This document shows, in pieces, positions 47,173-56,255 of a DNA stretch of 64,000 nucleotides. This DNA comes from Paucibacter sp963740455 (GTDB taxonomy: Bacteria; Pseudomonadota; Gammaproteobacteria; Burkholderiales; Burkholderiaceae_C). The notes under the pieces were generated by a model. That model ran no database searches. It worked only from the letters and a program-made list of their open reading frames with translations, and had not been told where the DNA came from. Made by a program: the position numbers and the translations under genes. The DNA lies in contig CAVUEF010000004.1 in the NCBI GenBank assembly GCA_963740455.1, positions 58,118 through 122,117 of the forward strand, read 5' to 3'. Position 1 is the stretch's first letter, and each line of letters begins with the position of its first letter.

Positions 47173-48029
47173 GATGGCTTTCGGGCGATGAAGGAGTACA
47201 GCCGCCCCGGCCGATGATCAACGCGTTCCAGGGCGGGCAACAGCAAGGACCAGACGCCGGGCAGGCGAAGCGCCAAGCCGATGAGCCTGGCAAGACCGGG
47301 CACACCTCGCGACAGCCTGCGCGCCACCTCTTCCTGCAGCGTGCGGGTGGTCTGCGGCGCGAAGTTGATCGGGCTGCGAAGCGGCGCCAGAACGCCCTCC
47401 AGCTGAAAGCCGGCCGCCTGCAGTGCCGCTGTATATGCATCGAGGCGAAAGGCATTCTCGCCTCCGTACAACTTGTGCAAGGGGTGCAGTTCGAGGAATG
47501 CTGGCAGGTCGGCTTCGCGCGAGATCACGTGTTCGCGCACGGCAATGAGGCTGCCACCGGGTTTGAGGACGCGGAAAAACTCACGGCATGCCGCAGCCAG
47601 CTCGGAGGTGTGATGCAGGACGGCGCGCGCGAACACGACGTCGAAGCCGGCATCCGGGAAGGGCAGGCGCTCCGAAAACTCTTCGGTGACGGTGATCGGC
47701 AGGCCCGCCTCGACCGCCAGTTGGCGAATGGCTTGTGCGCCCACGAGCGCACTGGGGTCGGGCTCCAGTGCCGTGACGGCAAAGCCCTCTTTGGCCAATG
47801 CGTAGCTGGCAATGCCGCGCCCCGCACCCACGTCCAGGGCGTTTGCATTGGCCGGATTCGGCAGGTGGGTGCGCACTGCTTGCCATTCGGCACTTTGCCA
47901 GTAGCGGTGCGCGGCAGCAAGCAATGGGTCGTCGTAGTAGGCGCCGATGACCAACTCACGTTGGTCGGGCTGCGAGCGCAGCCAGGCGACGGCGGACTCC
48001 CAGGTCGCAAAGACCGACGACTCACTCAT
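47169..48029 (-). CDS. Class I SAM-dependent methyltransferase
   Basis: 286 residues from the ATG at 48029, which overlaps the upstream stop (ATGA). The SAM-binding motif I is LDVGAGRGIASYA, then ALEPDPSALVG, and LPFPDAGFDVVFARAVLHH (motif post-I to IV of the Methyltransf_11 type). It may methylate a sugar of the polysaccharide; there is no direct evidence for the target. Confidence 0.85.
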   Translation of the reverse strand: MSESSVFATWESAVAWLRSQPDQRELVIGAYYDDPLLAAAHRYWQSAEWQAVRTHLPNPANANALDVGAGRGIASYALAKEGFAVTALEPDPSALVGAQAIRQLAVEAGLPITVTEEFSERLPFPDAGFDVVFARAVLHHTSELAAACREFFRVLKPGGSLIAVREHVISREADLPAFLELHPLHKLYGGENAFRLDAYTAALQAAGFQLEGVLAPLRSPINFAPQTTRTLQEEVARRLSRGVPGLARLIGLALRLPGVWSLLLPALERVDHRPGRLYSFIARKPS

Positions 48030-48607
48030 GATGGTTCGCCCTCGTGATCCAGTCGCCTCACGATTCGCGCAGGGTTTCCTGCAACGACGCAATAGGGAGG
48101 GACGCTTTTGGTGACGACCGAATTTGCCCCGATGACCGCGCCTTCGCCCACCGTGACCCCCTTGAGAATGCTGACGCCGAAACCGATCCACACCTTGTCT
48201 TTGATGGTGACCGGTGAGACGATGACTTTGTCCCAGTGCTTGACGCCCTGCATCCAGTCGCTGATGTCGCGGCTGCGATCCTTCCATGCCAGCGCGTGCG
48301 AGTCGTGGTCAACGACTGTCACGCCCCAGGACATGATCACGTCGTCGCCGATCGTGATGCCGGTATGGCAAACCAGATGGCTGGCGCCGAGAAAGCAACG
48401 GTCGCCGATCTTCACCTCACCACGGTCGTGATCGAAGTTGATTCGGCACCGGAGCATGGAACCTGCGCCGACCACGATCCGCCCGGCGCCGGATCCACGC
48501 AAAGCCCACCAACGCACCATCGAGTTGGGCCCGACTGAAATGCGAATGCGACGGGCGACGAAGAGACCGATCAGGTCATTTGCCAGCGAACGCAGCTTGC
48601 CGCTCAC
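48026..48607 (-). CDS. Left-handed beta-helix acyltransferase
   Basis: About 193 residues from GTG 48607, which overlaps the upstream stop like most junctions in this cluster and has GGGG eight bases before it; ATG 48640 is an alternative. Hexapeptide repeats are clear (IGDRCFLGASHLV, IGDDVIMSWGVTV, IKDKVWIGFGVSI, VGEGAVIGANSVV), ending in the WbbJ/LacA-type VVAGNPARIVRR. It is likely an O-acetyltransferase for the polysaccharide. Confidence 0.88.
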   Translation of the reverse strand: MSGKLRSLANDLIGLFVARRIRISVGPNSMVRWWALRGSGAGRIVVGAGSMLRCRINFDHDRGEVKIGDRCFLGASHLVCHTGITIGDDVIMSWGVTVVDHDSHALAWKDRSRDISDWMQGVKHWDKVIVSPVTIKDKVWIGFGVSILKGVTVGEGAVIGANSVVTKSVPPYCVVAGNPARIVRRLDHEGEPS

Positions 48608-49695
48608 GAGAGCCCCACCAGATTCTGAAATGCCTGCCATTGGATTGCTTTGCTGTATTGCGTCTGCATGGTGCGGTGGCCATTGGCCGCGATTCGCGCG
48701 CTGAAGTCTGGCGTGCCGAGGGCGGCTTCGATCACTCGCGAGGCAGGCTGTGCTTCGGTGTAGGTCTTCATCGTTTCACCGTCCACCATGCCGGCCGGGT
48801 AGCGGCCCTCGTCCGACACCATCAGGGCGCCGCACCCCATGGCTTCAAAGCATCGCATGTTGCCGCGATCCAGGCCCGCCATGTCGACGGCACCATTCAG
48901 CACAATCTTCGACTGCGAGATGGCCTTGTACAGGTCGCGGCCGAATACCGGTTCGGCACTCACTGACCGTATTTCCGAGGGCCGGCGATGACCTGCCAGG
49001 GGCAACAGCCTACCCCACGGCGATTCTGCCAACCGTGTCAACCGGGACCGGTCAAGGTGGAACCTGACGCGATGATGACCGGCGAGCATCGCCACTTGTT
49101 CGAGCACGGCCGCCCGACGGCTGTGGTGGCGGCTGTAGCCACCGACAAAGAGCACGTCGATAGGCCGGTCAGTGTTGGCCGCATAGGTGTCCATCACCGG
49201 GTCGTGCGCTGGCGCGAAGTAAGCGGCTGTCCAGCCGGCCTTGCGATAGTTCTCCAGAATGCCCGGAAAGTTACAGACGACGGATGCGTAGGCTCCAAAG
49301 TCTGCGCGAGGCGAGGGCGCGGCACGCCAGGCGATGCTCTTCTTCACGCAACCCGGCAGGCGCCGAACGAAATCACTGCCGTACCGCATGGGGTCGAGGT
49401 TGTAGAAGACTTCCGTTCGATGTTCCTCGATCTGGGCCAACAGAATGTCGGCAAGCGTTGCATTGCTGTCCAGGCCACGTTCCTTTGCCCAGCAACGCTG
49501 CTGCACCTCGTCGTCCGCGTTCGTGAAGAAGGCGGTGGGGTCACCGCTGAGCACAGGTTGCAGGAAATGGCATGCGCCATAGCGGTCACCCAGGAACACC
49601 TGCAGGTGCTCCACGAACGTAGTGCACTTCTGGCTCAGTTGGCGAAGGCGCGGTACATAGGCCGGATACAGCCCGGAATTTTGGAACAGTCTCAT
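48604..49695 (-). CDS. Glycosyltransferase (GT-B, CgeB/DUF3880-like)
   Basis: 363 residues from the ATG at 49695. The N-terminal part has no common signature; the C-terminal half (SQSKIVLNGAVDMAGLDRGNMRCFEAMGCGALMVSD) is the conserved end of CgeB-type glycosyltransferases that replaces the EX7E loop. It probably acts in repeat-unit assembly. Its start overlaps the stop of the small membrane protein gene. Confidence 0.8.
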   Translation of the reverse strand: MRLFQNSGLYPAYVPRLRQLSQKCTTFVEHLQVFLGDRYGACHFLQPVLSGDPTAFFTNADDEVQQRCWAKERGLDSNATLADILLAQIEEHRTEVFYNLDPMRYGSDFVRRLPGCVKKSIAWRAAPSPRADFGAYASVVCNFPGILENYRKAGWTAAYFAPAHDPVMDTYAANTDRPIDVLFVGGYSRHHSRRAAVLEQVAMLAGHHRVRFHLDRSRLTRLAESPWGRLLPLAGHRRPSEIRSVSAEPVFGRDLYKAISQSKIVLNGAVDMAGLDRGNMRCFEAMGCGALMVSDEGRYPAGMVDGETMKTYTEAQPASRVIEAALGTPDFSARIAANGHRTMQTQYSKAIQWQAFQNLVGLS

Positions 49696-49973
49696 AGTAC
49701 GGCCCCTGGATGTGTTGAAGGGGCAGCTAGTACGTCGCGGTTCTGGCTCGATCCGGATCGAGACCGCCAAGCCACCAGTCGCAGCAGCAAGGCCAGCCCA
49801 CCTGTCATTGCGGAAGTGCTTAGTGCGATCCAAAGAATGGTGAACACTCCGGATGCACAGCCAGCGATCAAGTACACCGAATCATCGCTGCCATCGCGCT
49901 TGAAGAGGTAGACGTCGATGCTCCTGAACGTGAAGGCACCCCAGATTGATACCCGTGTCACCCTTACTCTCAT
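49692..49973 (-). CDS. Small hypothetical membrane protein, coupled to wzy and the next transferase
   Basis: 93 residues, not recognised. A short N-terminal part is followed by one long hydrophobic stretch (about residues 35-67, possibly two tight helices) and a basic tail. Support is positional: the ATG lies two bases after the wzy stop and its stop overlaps the next gene's ATG (ATGA), the same coupling as elsewhere in the cluster. It could be an accessory to the polymerase. Confidence 0.6.
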   Translation of the reverse strand: MRVRVTRVSIWGAFTFRSIDVYLFKRDGSDDSVYLIAGCASGVFTILWIALSTSAMTGGLALLLRLVAWRSRSGSSQNRDVLAAPSTHPGAVL

Positions 49974-49975
49974 GC

Positions 49976-51238
49976 TCAAGTTGGCCGTGCTAAACGTCGC
50001 CCCGAGTGCCAGATCGGCCTCTTGACCTTGGCGCTCGCAATCGGGTGTCGGTGAGGGGCGAACATCAGTGCCAGGACAATCCACATTTGATTCGACTCCG
50101 ATAAGGAGCCGGAAAACTGGACTGCAACGATTTGCTGGATAGCCAGCAGCGGGACAACGACAAAGCCGGCGCGCAAGAGCGCAATGGCTTGCCGTATCGC
50201 CATCCAAAACAACACCAACAAGAGGACCAAGCCAAGCGTGCCGGTGGCCATTGCGGCCTCAATGAATGGATTGTGTGGATAGGTATTTGTTTGCAATTCC
50301 ACAAATGCGCTGCCAATGATCGGATGGTCCAAATACTGTTGGATGGCGCCAGTCTGCAACAGAATTCGCTCCAACGTAGAGGGGTCATCTTCAACGATGG
50401 ATACGCGCTGCTGCAGAACCGAGTCGCCTATCAAAAGCGCCTGAAGAACAAGCAAGGGAATGACGATCAGCATGACGCCGCGATATCGACGATTGCACAA
50501 GCCAAGCAACGCCATGCAAACGACCAGTGAGACCAGCGGGCCGCGCGAACCGGACAACTGCAGGAGCACGATCGCCGCGATGGCGGCCAGCAACGCCAAC
50601 AACCGGTTGTTTCGACCGCCGCCGATCCCCGCCAGCCTGAAGCATGCGATGAGGGTTGTCACCGCGACATGGCCGTAAGTGATGGGGTTGACCGTGTCGA
50701 CTGAAAGACGCCCCGTTTCGTCGAACAGGGAGCGGTCCCCGGCGAGGTCGAAGCTGACTTCGATGAACGCGATGATGCAGACGCTAGTACCGATGATCGC
50801 CAATATCCTTGCAAGTCTGGCTTCATCCCAGCAGGTGGCCGGCACCAACATGACGGCGAGCGATGAGGTGACACCGCCTATGATGAAGAACGCGAGCGCC
50901 TCGCTTGCGCCAGGAATGCCTGGAACGATCAGGTCCCAAAGCAATCGAGAAAGATAGAGCAGCCAGAAGAACAAGGTGAGTTTGGCGCCAACAGTCAATC
51001 GATTGGCGCGAAGTATCACGATCAGATGCAGCGAGACCAGCAGCACGAATGAACGGACGGGTATAGACCCGGCAAGACTTGGCCATCCGGTCATTGCGAC
51101 CAATGATCCGAGCAATGGATATCCAACAAAGGCGGCAACGAGCAGCCATCCAACAACGTTTCCGACCGTGCGCATCTGTGCACGGCGGACGCGCTCGGGC
51201 GACCGCACCTGTTTCTGGGTTGAGGGGAGTGCTTTCAA
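49976..51238 (-). CDS. wzy: O-antigen/EPS polymerase, Wzy/WaaL family
   Basis: 420 residues with about ten to twelve predicted membrane helices and a large periplasmic loop near residues 290-340 (the RVSIVEDDPSTLERI to YPHNPFIEAA part). The SGSRGPLVSL and HNPFIE motifs are typical of the O-antigen ligase/polymerase family. With wzx and wzz in the locus, a polymerase is the more likely role than ligase. Confidence 0.85.
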   Translation of the reverse strand: MKALPSTQKQVRSPERVRRAQMRTVGNVVGWLLVAAFVGYPLLGSLVAMTGWPSLAGSIPVRSFVLLVSLHLIVILRANRLTVGAKLTLFFWLLYLSRLLWDLIVPGIPGASEALAFFIIGGVTSSLAVMLVPATCWDEARLARILAIIGTSVCIIAFIEVSFDLAGDRSLFDETGRLSVDTVNPITYGHVAVTTLIACFRLAGIGGGRNNRLLALLAAIAAIVLLQLSGSRGPLVSLVVCMALLGLCNRRYRGVMLIVIPLLVLQALLIGDSVLQQRVSIVEDDPSTLERILLQTGAIQQYLDHPIIGSAFVELQTNTYPHNPFIEAAMATGTLGLVLLLVLFWMAIRQAIALLRAGFVVVPLLAIQQIVAVQFSGSLSESNQMWIVLALMFAPHRHPIASAKVKRPIWHSGRRLARPT

Positions 51239-51250
51239 AGTGCGTCCCCG

Positions 51251-53092
51251 TCAGGCATGCCTTTGCAGCCACCACTTCATGTGGATGTAAGGCCACAACC
51301 GCCCGACCTTCTCCCAGTCCCAGGCCTTCTCGTTCGAAATGGCTGCTACTCGCTTGCGCAAAGACGCTGTATCGACCAGATCGTCAAAGGCCTGGTTCTC
51401 CTGGTTCAGCACGCTCATCACCCATTCGCTCAGCGGCCCATTGAGCCATTCCGGCATGGGCGAGTTGAAGCCGACCTTGCGGCGTGCCAGCCGGATGCTG
51501 TCCGGCATGAGCCCGGCCATGGCTTGGCGCGCGACGAACTTGCTCATGCCTTGCGAAGACTTCGCGTTGTCGGGCAGTGACATGACATAGGTCACGAGTC
51601 GCCAATCCATGAAAGGCATACGCACTTCCACGCCGTGCGCCATCGACAGCCGGTCGAAGTTGCGCAGGATTGTCGGCAGCACGGTGGCGTGGAACATGCG
51701 GTACAGGCGGCGGTTCAATGGCCCCCACTGCGCCGGCAATTCATCGTCGTCGAACGGTGTGCCCAGATCGGGCGGCGCGGCGAGCCGGTGGTGGCGCAGG
51801 AAATTGAGGCCTCGCGCCGTCAGCCAAGCCGCCTTGGCCGAATCGGTCACAAGCCCGATCATCCTGTGGCGGCTGGCCCCCCAGGCCAGCAGGTTGCGCA
51901 GCAAGAAGCCAAGCGTCTGTCCTTCCTGCCGGTAGGCGCCCATCAGCTCGTCGGCACCGTGGCCGTCGAGAGACACCACGGTCTTCGCGCGGCGCAGCTC
52001 GCGGTAGATCTGCCATGGCGCAGTGGGGAGGCTGATGTACACGTCGTCCAGGTCGGCCAGCACGGTATCGATTTGCGCCAGCGCGTCGTCATCGCGCATC
52101 GTCAGCACGTGCGGAGTGACGCCGGCGAAAGCTGCCGCTTCGAGCGCCTGCGGGGTCTCGTCGTTGGACTGGCCCGGAAAGGACGCGATGAAGGCGTGGC
52201 GCCAATCTGTGGCCTCGCGCAGATGCGGATGGTCACTGTTGGCCACGTGTGCCATCGCGCCGGTGATTGCACTGGAGTCGAAGCCGCCACTCAGGCAGGT
52301 GCCCACCGAGACATCGCTGCGCAGCCGCAGGCGGGTGGCGTCGAGAAACAACTCACGAAAGCCATCGGCCTGCAGTGCAGCCGTCGCCGGCGGCGCCACC
52401 AGATGTTGCGTCGTGCGCCACCAACGTTCCAGCGTGAAGCGCCCGCCTTGCACGATGGCGCAGTGACCGGCAGGCAGTCGACGCACCGAAGTCAGGAGAC
52501 TTCGCTCGCCGCCTTCGATCGAGAACGGATCGAACAGGAGTCGGGCTGCGACCGCGCGGTCAAGCTGTCGGTCCAGCCAAGGCAGCGCGGTCAACGCGCG
52601 CATCTCGGAGGCGAAGGCGAACCGGCCTGCCGACTGGCTGTAGAGCAGTGGCTTGATGCCGAAGCGGTCCCGGGCGAGGAACAGGTCGCCGCTGGCGTTG
52701 TCGTGAATGGCCATCGCCCACATGCCGTTGAAGCGTGTCAGCATGGCCTTGCCCCAATGCCGCCAGGCTTCGAGGATGACCTCGGTGTCGCTGTCGCTGC
52801 GGAACACGCTTCCGAGTCGCTGCAATTCCTGGCGCAGCTCTATGAAGTTGTAGATCTCGCCGTTGAAGACGATGGTGTACCGGCCGTCGCCAGTTTGCAT
52901 CGGCTGATGACCGCGATCAGAGGTGTCGATGATCGCGAGGCGCCGATGCACGAAACCGGCCGAACCGTCGGCGCTGACCAAGATGCCTTCTCCGTCGGGT
53001 CCGCGATGCGCGAGAGCATCGGCAAGACGGCGCAAATCACCGACATCGAACTCGGTACCACGGTTGACCAATACCCCTGCAATGCCGCACAT
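51251..53092 (-). CDS. asnB: Asparagine synthase (glutamine-hydrolysing)
   Basis: 613 residues. The N-terminal class II glutaminase begins MCGIAGV with nucleophile Cys2, followed by RGPDGEG and VFNGEIYNF. The synthetase domain has a phosphate loop, SVGTCLSGGFDSS. In polysaccharide loci such enzymes often amidate a uronic acid rather than make asparagine; the uronate genes next door support that, but it is inference. It is between wzy (12 bp gap) and wzx (4 bp gap). Confidence 0.93.
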   Translation of the reverse strand: MCGIAGVLVNRGTEFDVGDLRRLADALAHRGPDGEGILVSADGSAGFVHRRLAIIDTSDRGHQPMQTGDGRYTIVFNGEIYNFIELRQELQRLGSVFRSDSDTEVILEAWRHWGKAMLTRFNGMWAMAIHDNASGDLFLARDRFGIKPLLYSQSAGRFAFASEMRALTALPWLDRQLDRAVAARLLFDPFSIEGGERSLLTSVRRLPAGHCAIVQGGRFTLERWWRTTQHLVAPPATAALQADGFRELFLDATRLRLRSDVSVGTCLSGGFDSSAITGAMAHVANSDHPHLREATDWRHAFIASFPGQSNDETPQALEAAAFAGVTPHVLTMRDDDALAQIDTVLADLDDVYISLPTAPWQIYRELRRAKTVVSLDGHGADELMGAYRQEGQTLGFLLRNLLAWGASRHRMIGLVTDSAKAAWLTARGLNFLRHHRLAAPPDLGTPFDDDELPAQWGPLNRRLYRMFHATVLPTILRNFDRLSMAHGVEVRMPFMDWRLVTYVMSLPDNAKSSQGMSKFVARQAMAGLMPDSIRLARRKVGFNSPMPEWLNGPLSEWVMSVLNQENQAFDDLVDTASLRKRVAAISNEKAWDWEKVGRLWPYIHMKWWLQRHA

Positions 53093-53096
53093 CGCC

Positions 53097-54656
53097 TTAT
53101 CCTCGATTCCGCAAGAGCGTGCCGCGCGCCATGCGCAGGCAATCGGTGACCAAGAGCCGACCGCGGCCGGTGACAGACGTCAAGGCGATGGATGCGATCG
53201 CAACACTGCAGAACATCGCCGCATAGCAGGCCGACAGTTCAGCCCAGGTGGTCGCCGACGGTGACCCGATCCGATACCAGGCTGCGCCCACGACCAGGCC
53301 GATGAACAGCGGAGGCAGCGTGCAGGCGATCAGCGTGACGAGTGACACCGTTCCTTCGAACGACTGTTTGCTGAAGGGCAAGATAAAGGCGAGTCGCAGC
53401 GCGCTCGCGATCAGAAAACCCAGGCCGGCTGCGGCGGGACCGTAGAGCTTAATCAAGACAACAGTCAACGCGACCGTAGTGACGGCATGAACCACGGTAA
53501 GCAGCGCCAGTCGTGCAGTCTGCCCGGTTCCCATTGCATGATAAAAATAGACATTCGCCCCGGCGCCCACAACGCCCGCAGCGGCCAGCGTTCGCAACAT
53601 CGGGGCCGCACCGTCGGCCGTCGTCGGGTCGACCCAAAGGGCGATGATGTCCCACGCAAGAGGAATCAAGGGTGCCAGCGCGCAAGCCGCCACTGTGTTG
53701 AGGATCCAGGACACGGTGATAAAGAACGAAGCACGGCGCTCGACCGCATCGCTCGATGTGGCGCTGAAATGAGGGAAGAGCACCTCGCCCGCTTTCAGCA
53801 CCGCCATGTGCACGACCTCCTGCAGTCGCATCGCTACGTTGTACTGGCCGACCACCGCCAAGGGAGCCAGTGTGCCGAGCACGTAGCGGTCCATCTGCAG
53901 CCCGATGGCGCCGGCGAAATGCGACACCCCTTGCCACTTGCCAAAGTCGATGATCGCAGTCAGATCACGGCGCGTCGGGGATCGGAGGGGGAACAGCCAT
54001 GGCAGGCCGCGTCGAACCAACAACCACCAAATGACCAGCGATGCGAGAAGTCCGATGCTGGTACCAACGAGATAACCGAGGGCCGTCGGGAATTGCACGA
54101 CGGCAACCGCAACTGCCGCCACATTGGCCATGGCCGCGATGATTCCAATGCCAGCCAGCGACGCGTACCGCTGCGTTGCTGCTACGGTCGACTGTAGAAC
54201 GAACGTGAATTGCTGCGCCACCCAGCCAAAGGCCGCCACCGCAAAACTGACTTGCCAGTCGCGGTCCACCTGATTCGTGAGGCCAAACAGGTGACCGACG
54301 GACGCCCCAAAAACGAGCAACAGAAGGATGCTAAGAAAGCAACCGACTACACACAAGACTATCGCTGCGGAAAACATCCGCCCGCTTTCAACCAATTCCG
54401 ATGCAGCAACGCGATGAGCCAGTTCGCGCAATGTCGCTTGCCCAAGTACCGTGCCAACCAGCAGGAAGGGAGCAAACACTGCAAGGATCAACGCTGCGAT
54501 ACCAAAAGCCTGCAACCCGATGTTCCGGATGACGAAGGGCAAGAGCAGAAAATTGCACCCCAGCGCAACGGAAAACGCCAGAAGATTCCATCTCGAGTTG
54601 GAAAGAAGCTCGTGTTTTGTTACCACTTCGGCTTCGCATAGATGCCCAGGAATCAT
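53097..54656 (-). CDS. wzx: Polysaccharide flippase Wzx (MATE/MOP superfamily)
   Basis: 519 residues with about fourteen hydrophobic segments, the Polysacc_synt fold. It flips the lipid-linked repeat unit across the inner membrane for polymerisation by Wzy. The basic N-terminal stretch before the first helix (NSRWNLLAFSVALGCNFLLL) is typical. Its ATG overlaps the aminotransferase stop (TAATG). Confidence 0.9.
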   Translation of the reverse strand: MIPGHLCEAEVVTKHELLSNSRWNLLAFSVALGCNFLLLPFVIRNIGLQAFGIAALILAVFAPFLLVGTVLGQATLRELAHRVAASELVESGRMFSAAIVLCVVGCFLSILLLLVFGASVGHLFGLTNQVDRDWQVSFAVAAFGWVAQQFTFVLQSTVAATQRYASLAGIGIIAAMANVAAVAVAVVQFPTALGYLVGTSIGLLASLVIWWLLVRRGLPWLFPLRSPTRRDLTAIIDFGKWQGVSHFAGAIGLQMDRYVLGTLAPLAVVGQYNVAMRLQEVVHMAVLKAGEVLFPHFSATSSDAVERRASFFITVSWILNTVAACALAPLIPLAWDIIALWVDPTTADGAAPMLRTLAAAGVVGAGANVYFYHAMGTGQTARLALLTVVHAVTTVALTVVLIKLYGPAAAGLGFLIASALRLAFILPFSKQSFEGTVSLVTLIACTLPPLFIGLVVGAAWYRIGSPSATTWAELSACYAAMFCSVAIASIALTSVTGRGRLLVTDCLRMARGTLLRNRG

Positions 54657-55765
54657 TATGCTGAAAACTCCCGGATACCGCTGGCCACCAGTGCAATTTG
54701 CTCAATTTTCATCTCAGGATAAATAGGTAACGACAAGATTCGAGACTGGTTGTAGTAAGCATTCGGGAAGTCCTCAGCGACATGGCCCAATCGCGAGTAG
54801 GCAGGCAAAAATGGCAATGCGGCCGGGTAATTAATCACTGTCTGAATGCCGTTTGCCATGAGATGCTGTGCCAATGCGTCGCGCCGTTCATGCCGAATTA
54901 CATATAAATGATATACGTGTTCCCGACCTTCATCTGTCTCAGGTAAAGTCAGCCCTGGTACGCTGGCAAGAAGTCTGTTGTACTCCGTTGCTATTGCTTG
55001 ACGCCTGCGCGTCCAACTCGTTAGATGCGGAAGTTTGACAGCCAGAATCGCCGCCTGCAGCCCATCGAGTCGGCTATTAATTCCCTCAATTCGATGATCC
55101 CCTTTGGTCAGTCCACCGTGACGCGCAAACATCGCCATCTTGTCTGCCAGGGTAGCATCATTGGTTGTGATTGCGCCGGCGTCACCCATCGCGCCCAGGT
55201 TCTTTCCGGGGTAGAACGAATAGGACGCGGCATTTCCGAAAGTGCCCACCATACGCCCGTTGATTTGCGCTAGATGCGCTTGGGCGCAGTCTTCAATAAC
55301 CCACAGCTTGTGCTTTTGGGCTATGGCCATAATGGCCGGCATGTCGGCTGGCTGGCCGTTCAGGTGAACAGGAACAATCCCCACCGTCCGCGGTGTGATC
55401 AGAGCTTCAAGCTGTGTTGGATCCAGGGTATAGGTGCTTGCATCGGTGTCGCAGAACACGACTTTTCCGCCTGCCTGTGTGATCGTTTCTGATGTGGAAA
55501 TCCAGGAGTGTGCCGGTGCGATCACCTCATCGCCTGGTTGCACGCCCAGCGCATGCATGGCGATATAGAGCGAATCAGTGCCATTGGCACAGGACACGCA
55601 GTGCTTCACTCCAGTCGCTTCAGCGAACTGCTCCTCAAAACGTGCAACGAACGGCCCGCGAATGAACGCGGAAGAGCGAATGACCTCGGCAATTGCCGCA
55701 TCAATCGGTTCCTTGATAGTCAGATATTGGGCATGTAGGTCAGCGAAGGGAACAGCGATATTCAT
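54656..55765 (-). CDS. DegT/DnrJ/EryC1/StrS aminotransferase (WbpE-like)
   Basis: 369 residues. PLP lysine is Lys188 in YSFYPGKNLGA; the family N-terminus and CANGTDSLYIAM loop are clear. It is most like WbpE/FdtB, which aminates a 3-keto sugar nucleotide. The neighbours, a WbpB-like oxidoreductase and a WbpD-like acetyltransferase, complete a 3-acetamido sugar route. Two bases separate it from the acetyltransferase. Confidence 0.92.
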   Translation of the reverse strand: MNIAVPFADLHAQYLTIKEPIDAAIAEVIRSSAFIRGPFVARFEEQFAEATGVKHCVSCANGTDSLYIAMHALGVQPGDEVIAPAHSWISTSETITQAGGKVVFCDTDASTYTLDPTQLEALITPRTVGIVPVHLNGQPADMPAIMAIAQKHKLWVIEDCAQAHLAQINGRMVGTFGNAASYSFYPGKNLGAMGDAGAITTNDATLADKMAMFARHGGLTKGDHRIEGINSRLDGLQAAILAVKLPHLTSWTRRRQAIATEYNRLLASVPGLTLPETDEGREHVYHLYVIRHERRDALAQHLMANGIQTVINYPAALPFLPAYSRLGHVAEDFPNAYYNQSRILSLPIYPEMKIEQIALVASGIREFSA

Positions 55766-55766
55766 A

Positions 55767-56255
55767 TTATTCGATCTTTGGTAATTGAGAATGCAATGTG
55801 CGTATCAGTCGGGCAGGATTACCTGCGTAGATTCCATGTGTTGTTATATCTTTGGTGACAACGGAGCCGGCACCAATAACTACGTCGTCACAGATGCGCA
55901 CAGGAAGAATAGTCGCGTTGGAACCGATGGAAACCCGATGGCCAATGTGCGTTGATTTCCAGAGTTCGCGCTTTCCGCGAGCCGGACCGCCACCCGCAAA
56001 CAAGTCGTTGACGAACATCACGCCGTGCCCAACGAAGCAGTCTTCTCCTATGCTGACGAGTTCACACACGAAGGCATGTGACTGGACTTTGGTGCGCGCG
56101 CCAATAGTCACATCCTTCTGTATTTCCACAAACGGGCCAATAAAGACATCGTCACCTATGCTGCATCCGTAAATGTTAGTGGGTTGCACAACCGTGACGT
56201 TGCTGCCAAATTGCACATTAACGATGCCGACTTCCTTGAGCCTGGGTTCCGCCAT
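55767..56255 (-). CDS. Sugar-nucleotide N-acetyltransferase (WbpD-like, beta-helix)
   Basis: 162 residues from the ATG at 56255, overlapping the oxidoreductase stop (TAATG). Many hexapeptide turns (IGDDVFIGPFVEI, IGARTKVQSHAFV, IGHRVSIGSNATI) and the C-terminal YAGNPARLIR are seen. It would acetylate the 3-amino group made by the aminotransferase. GC is lower than in core genes. Confidence 0.9.
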   Translation of the reverse strand: MAEPRLKEVGIVNVQFGSNVTVVQPTNIYGCSIGDDVFIGPFVEIQKDVTIGARTKVQSHAFVCELVSIGEDCFVGHGVMFVNDLFAGGGPARGKRELWKSTHIGHRVSIGSNATILPVRICDDVVIGAGSVVTKDITTHGIYAGNPARLIRTLHSQLPKIE

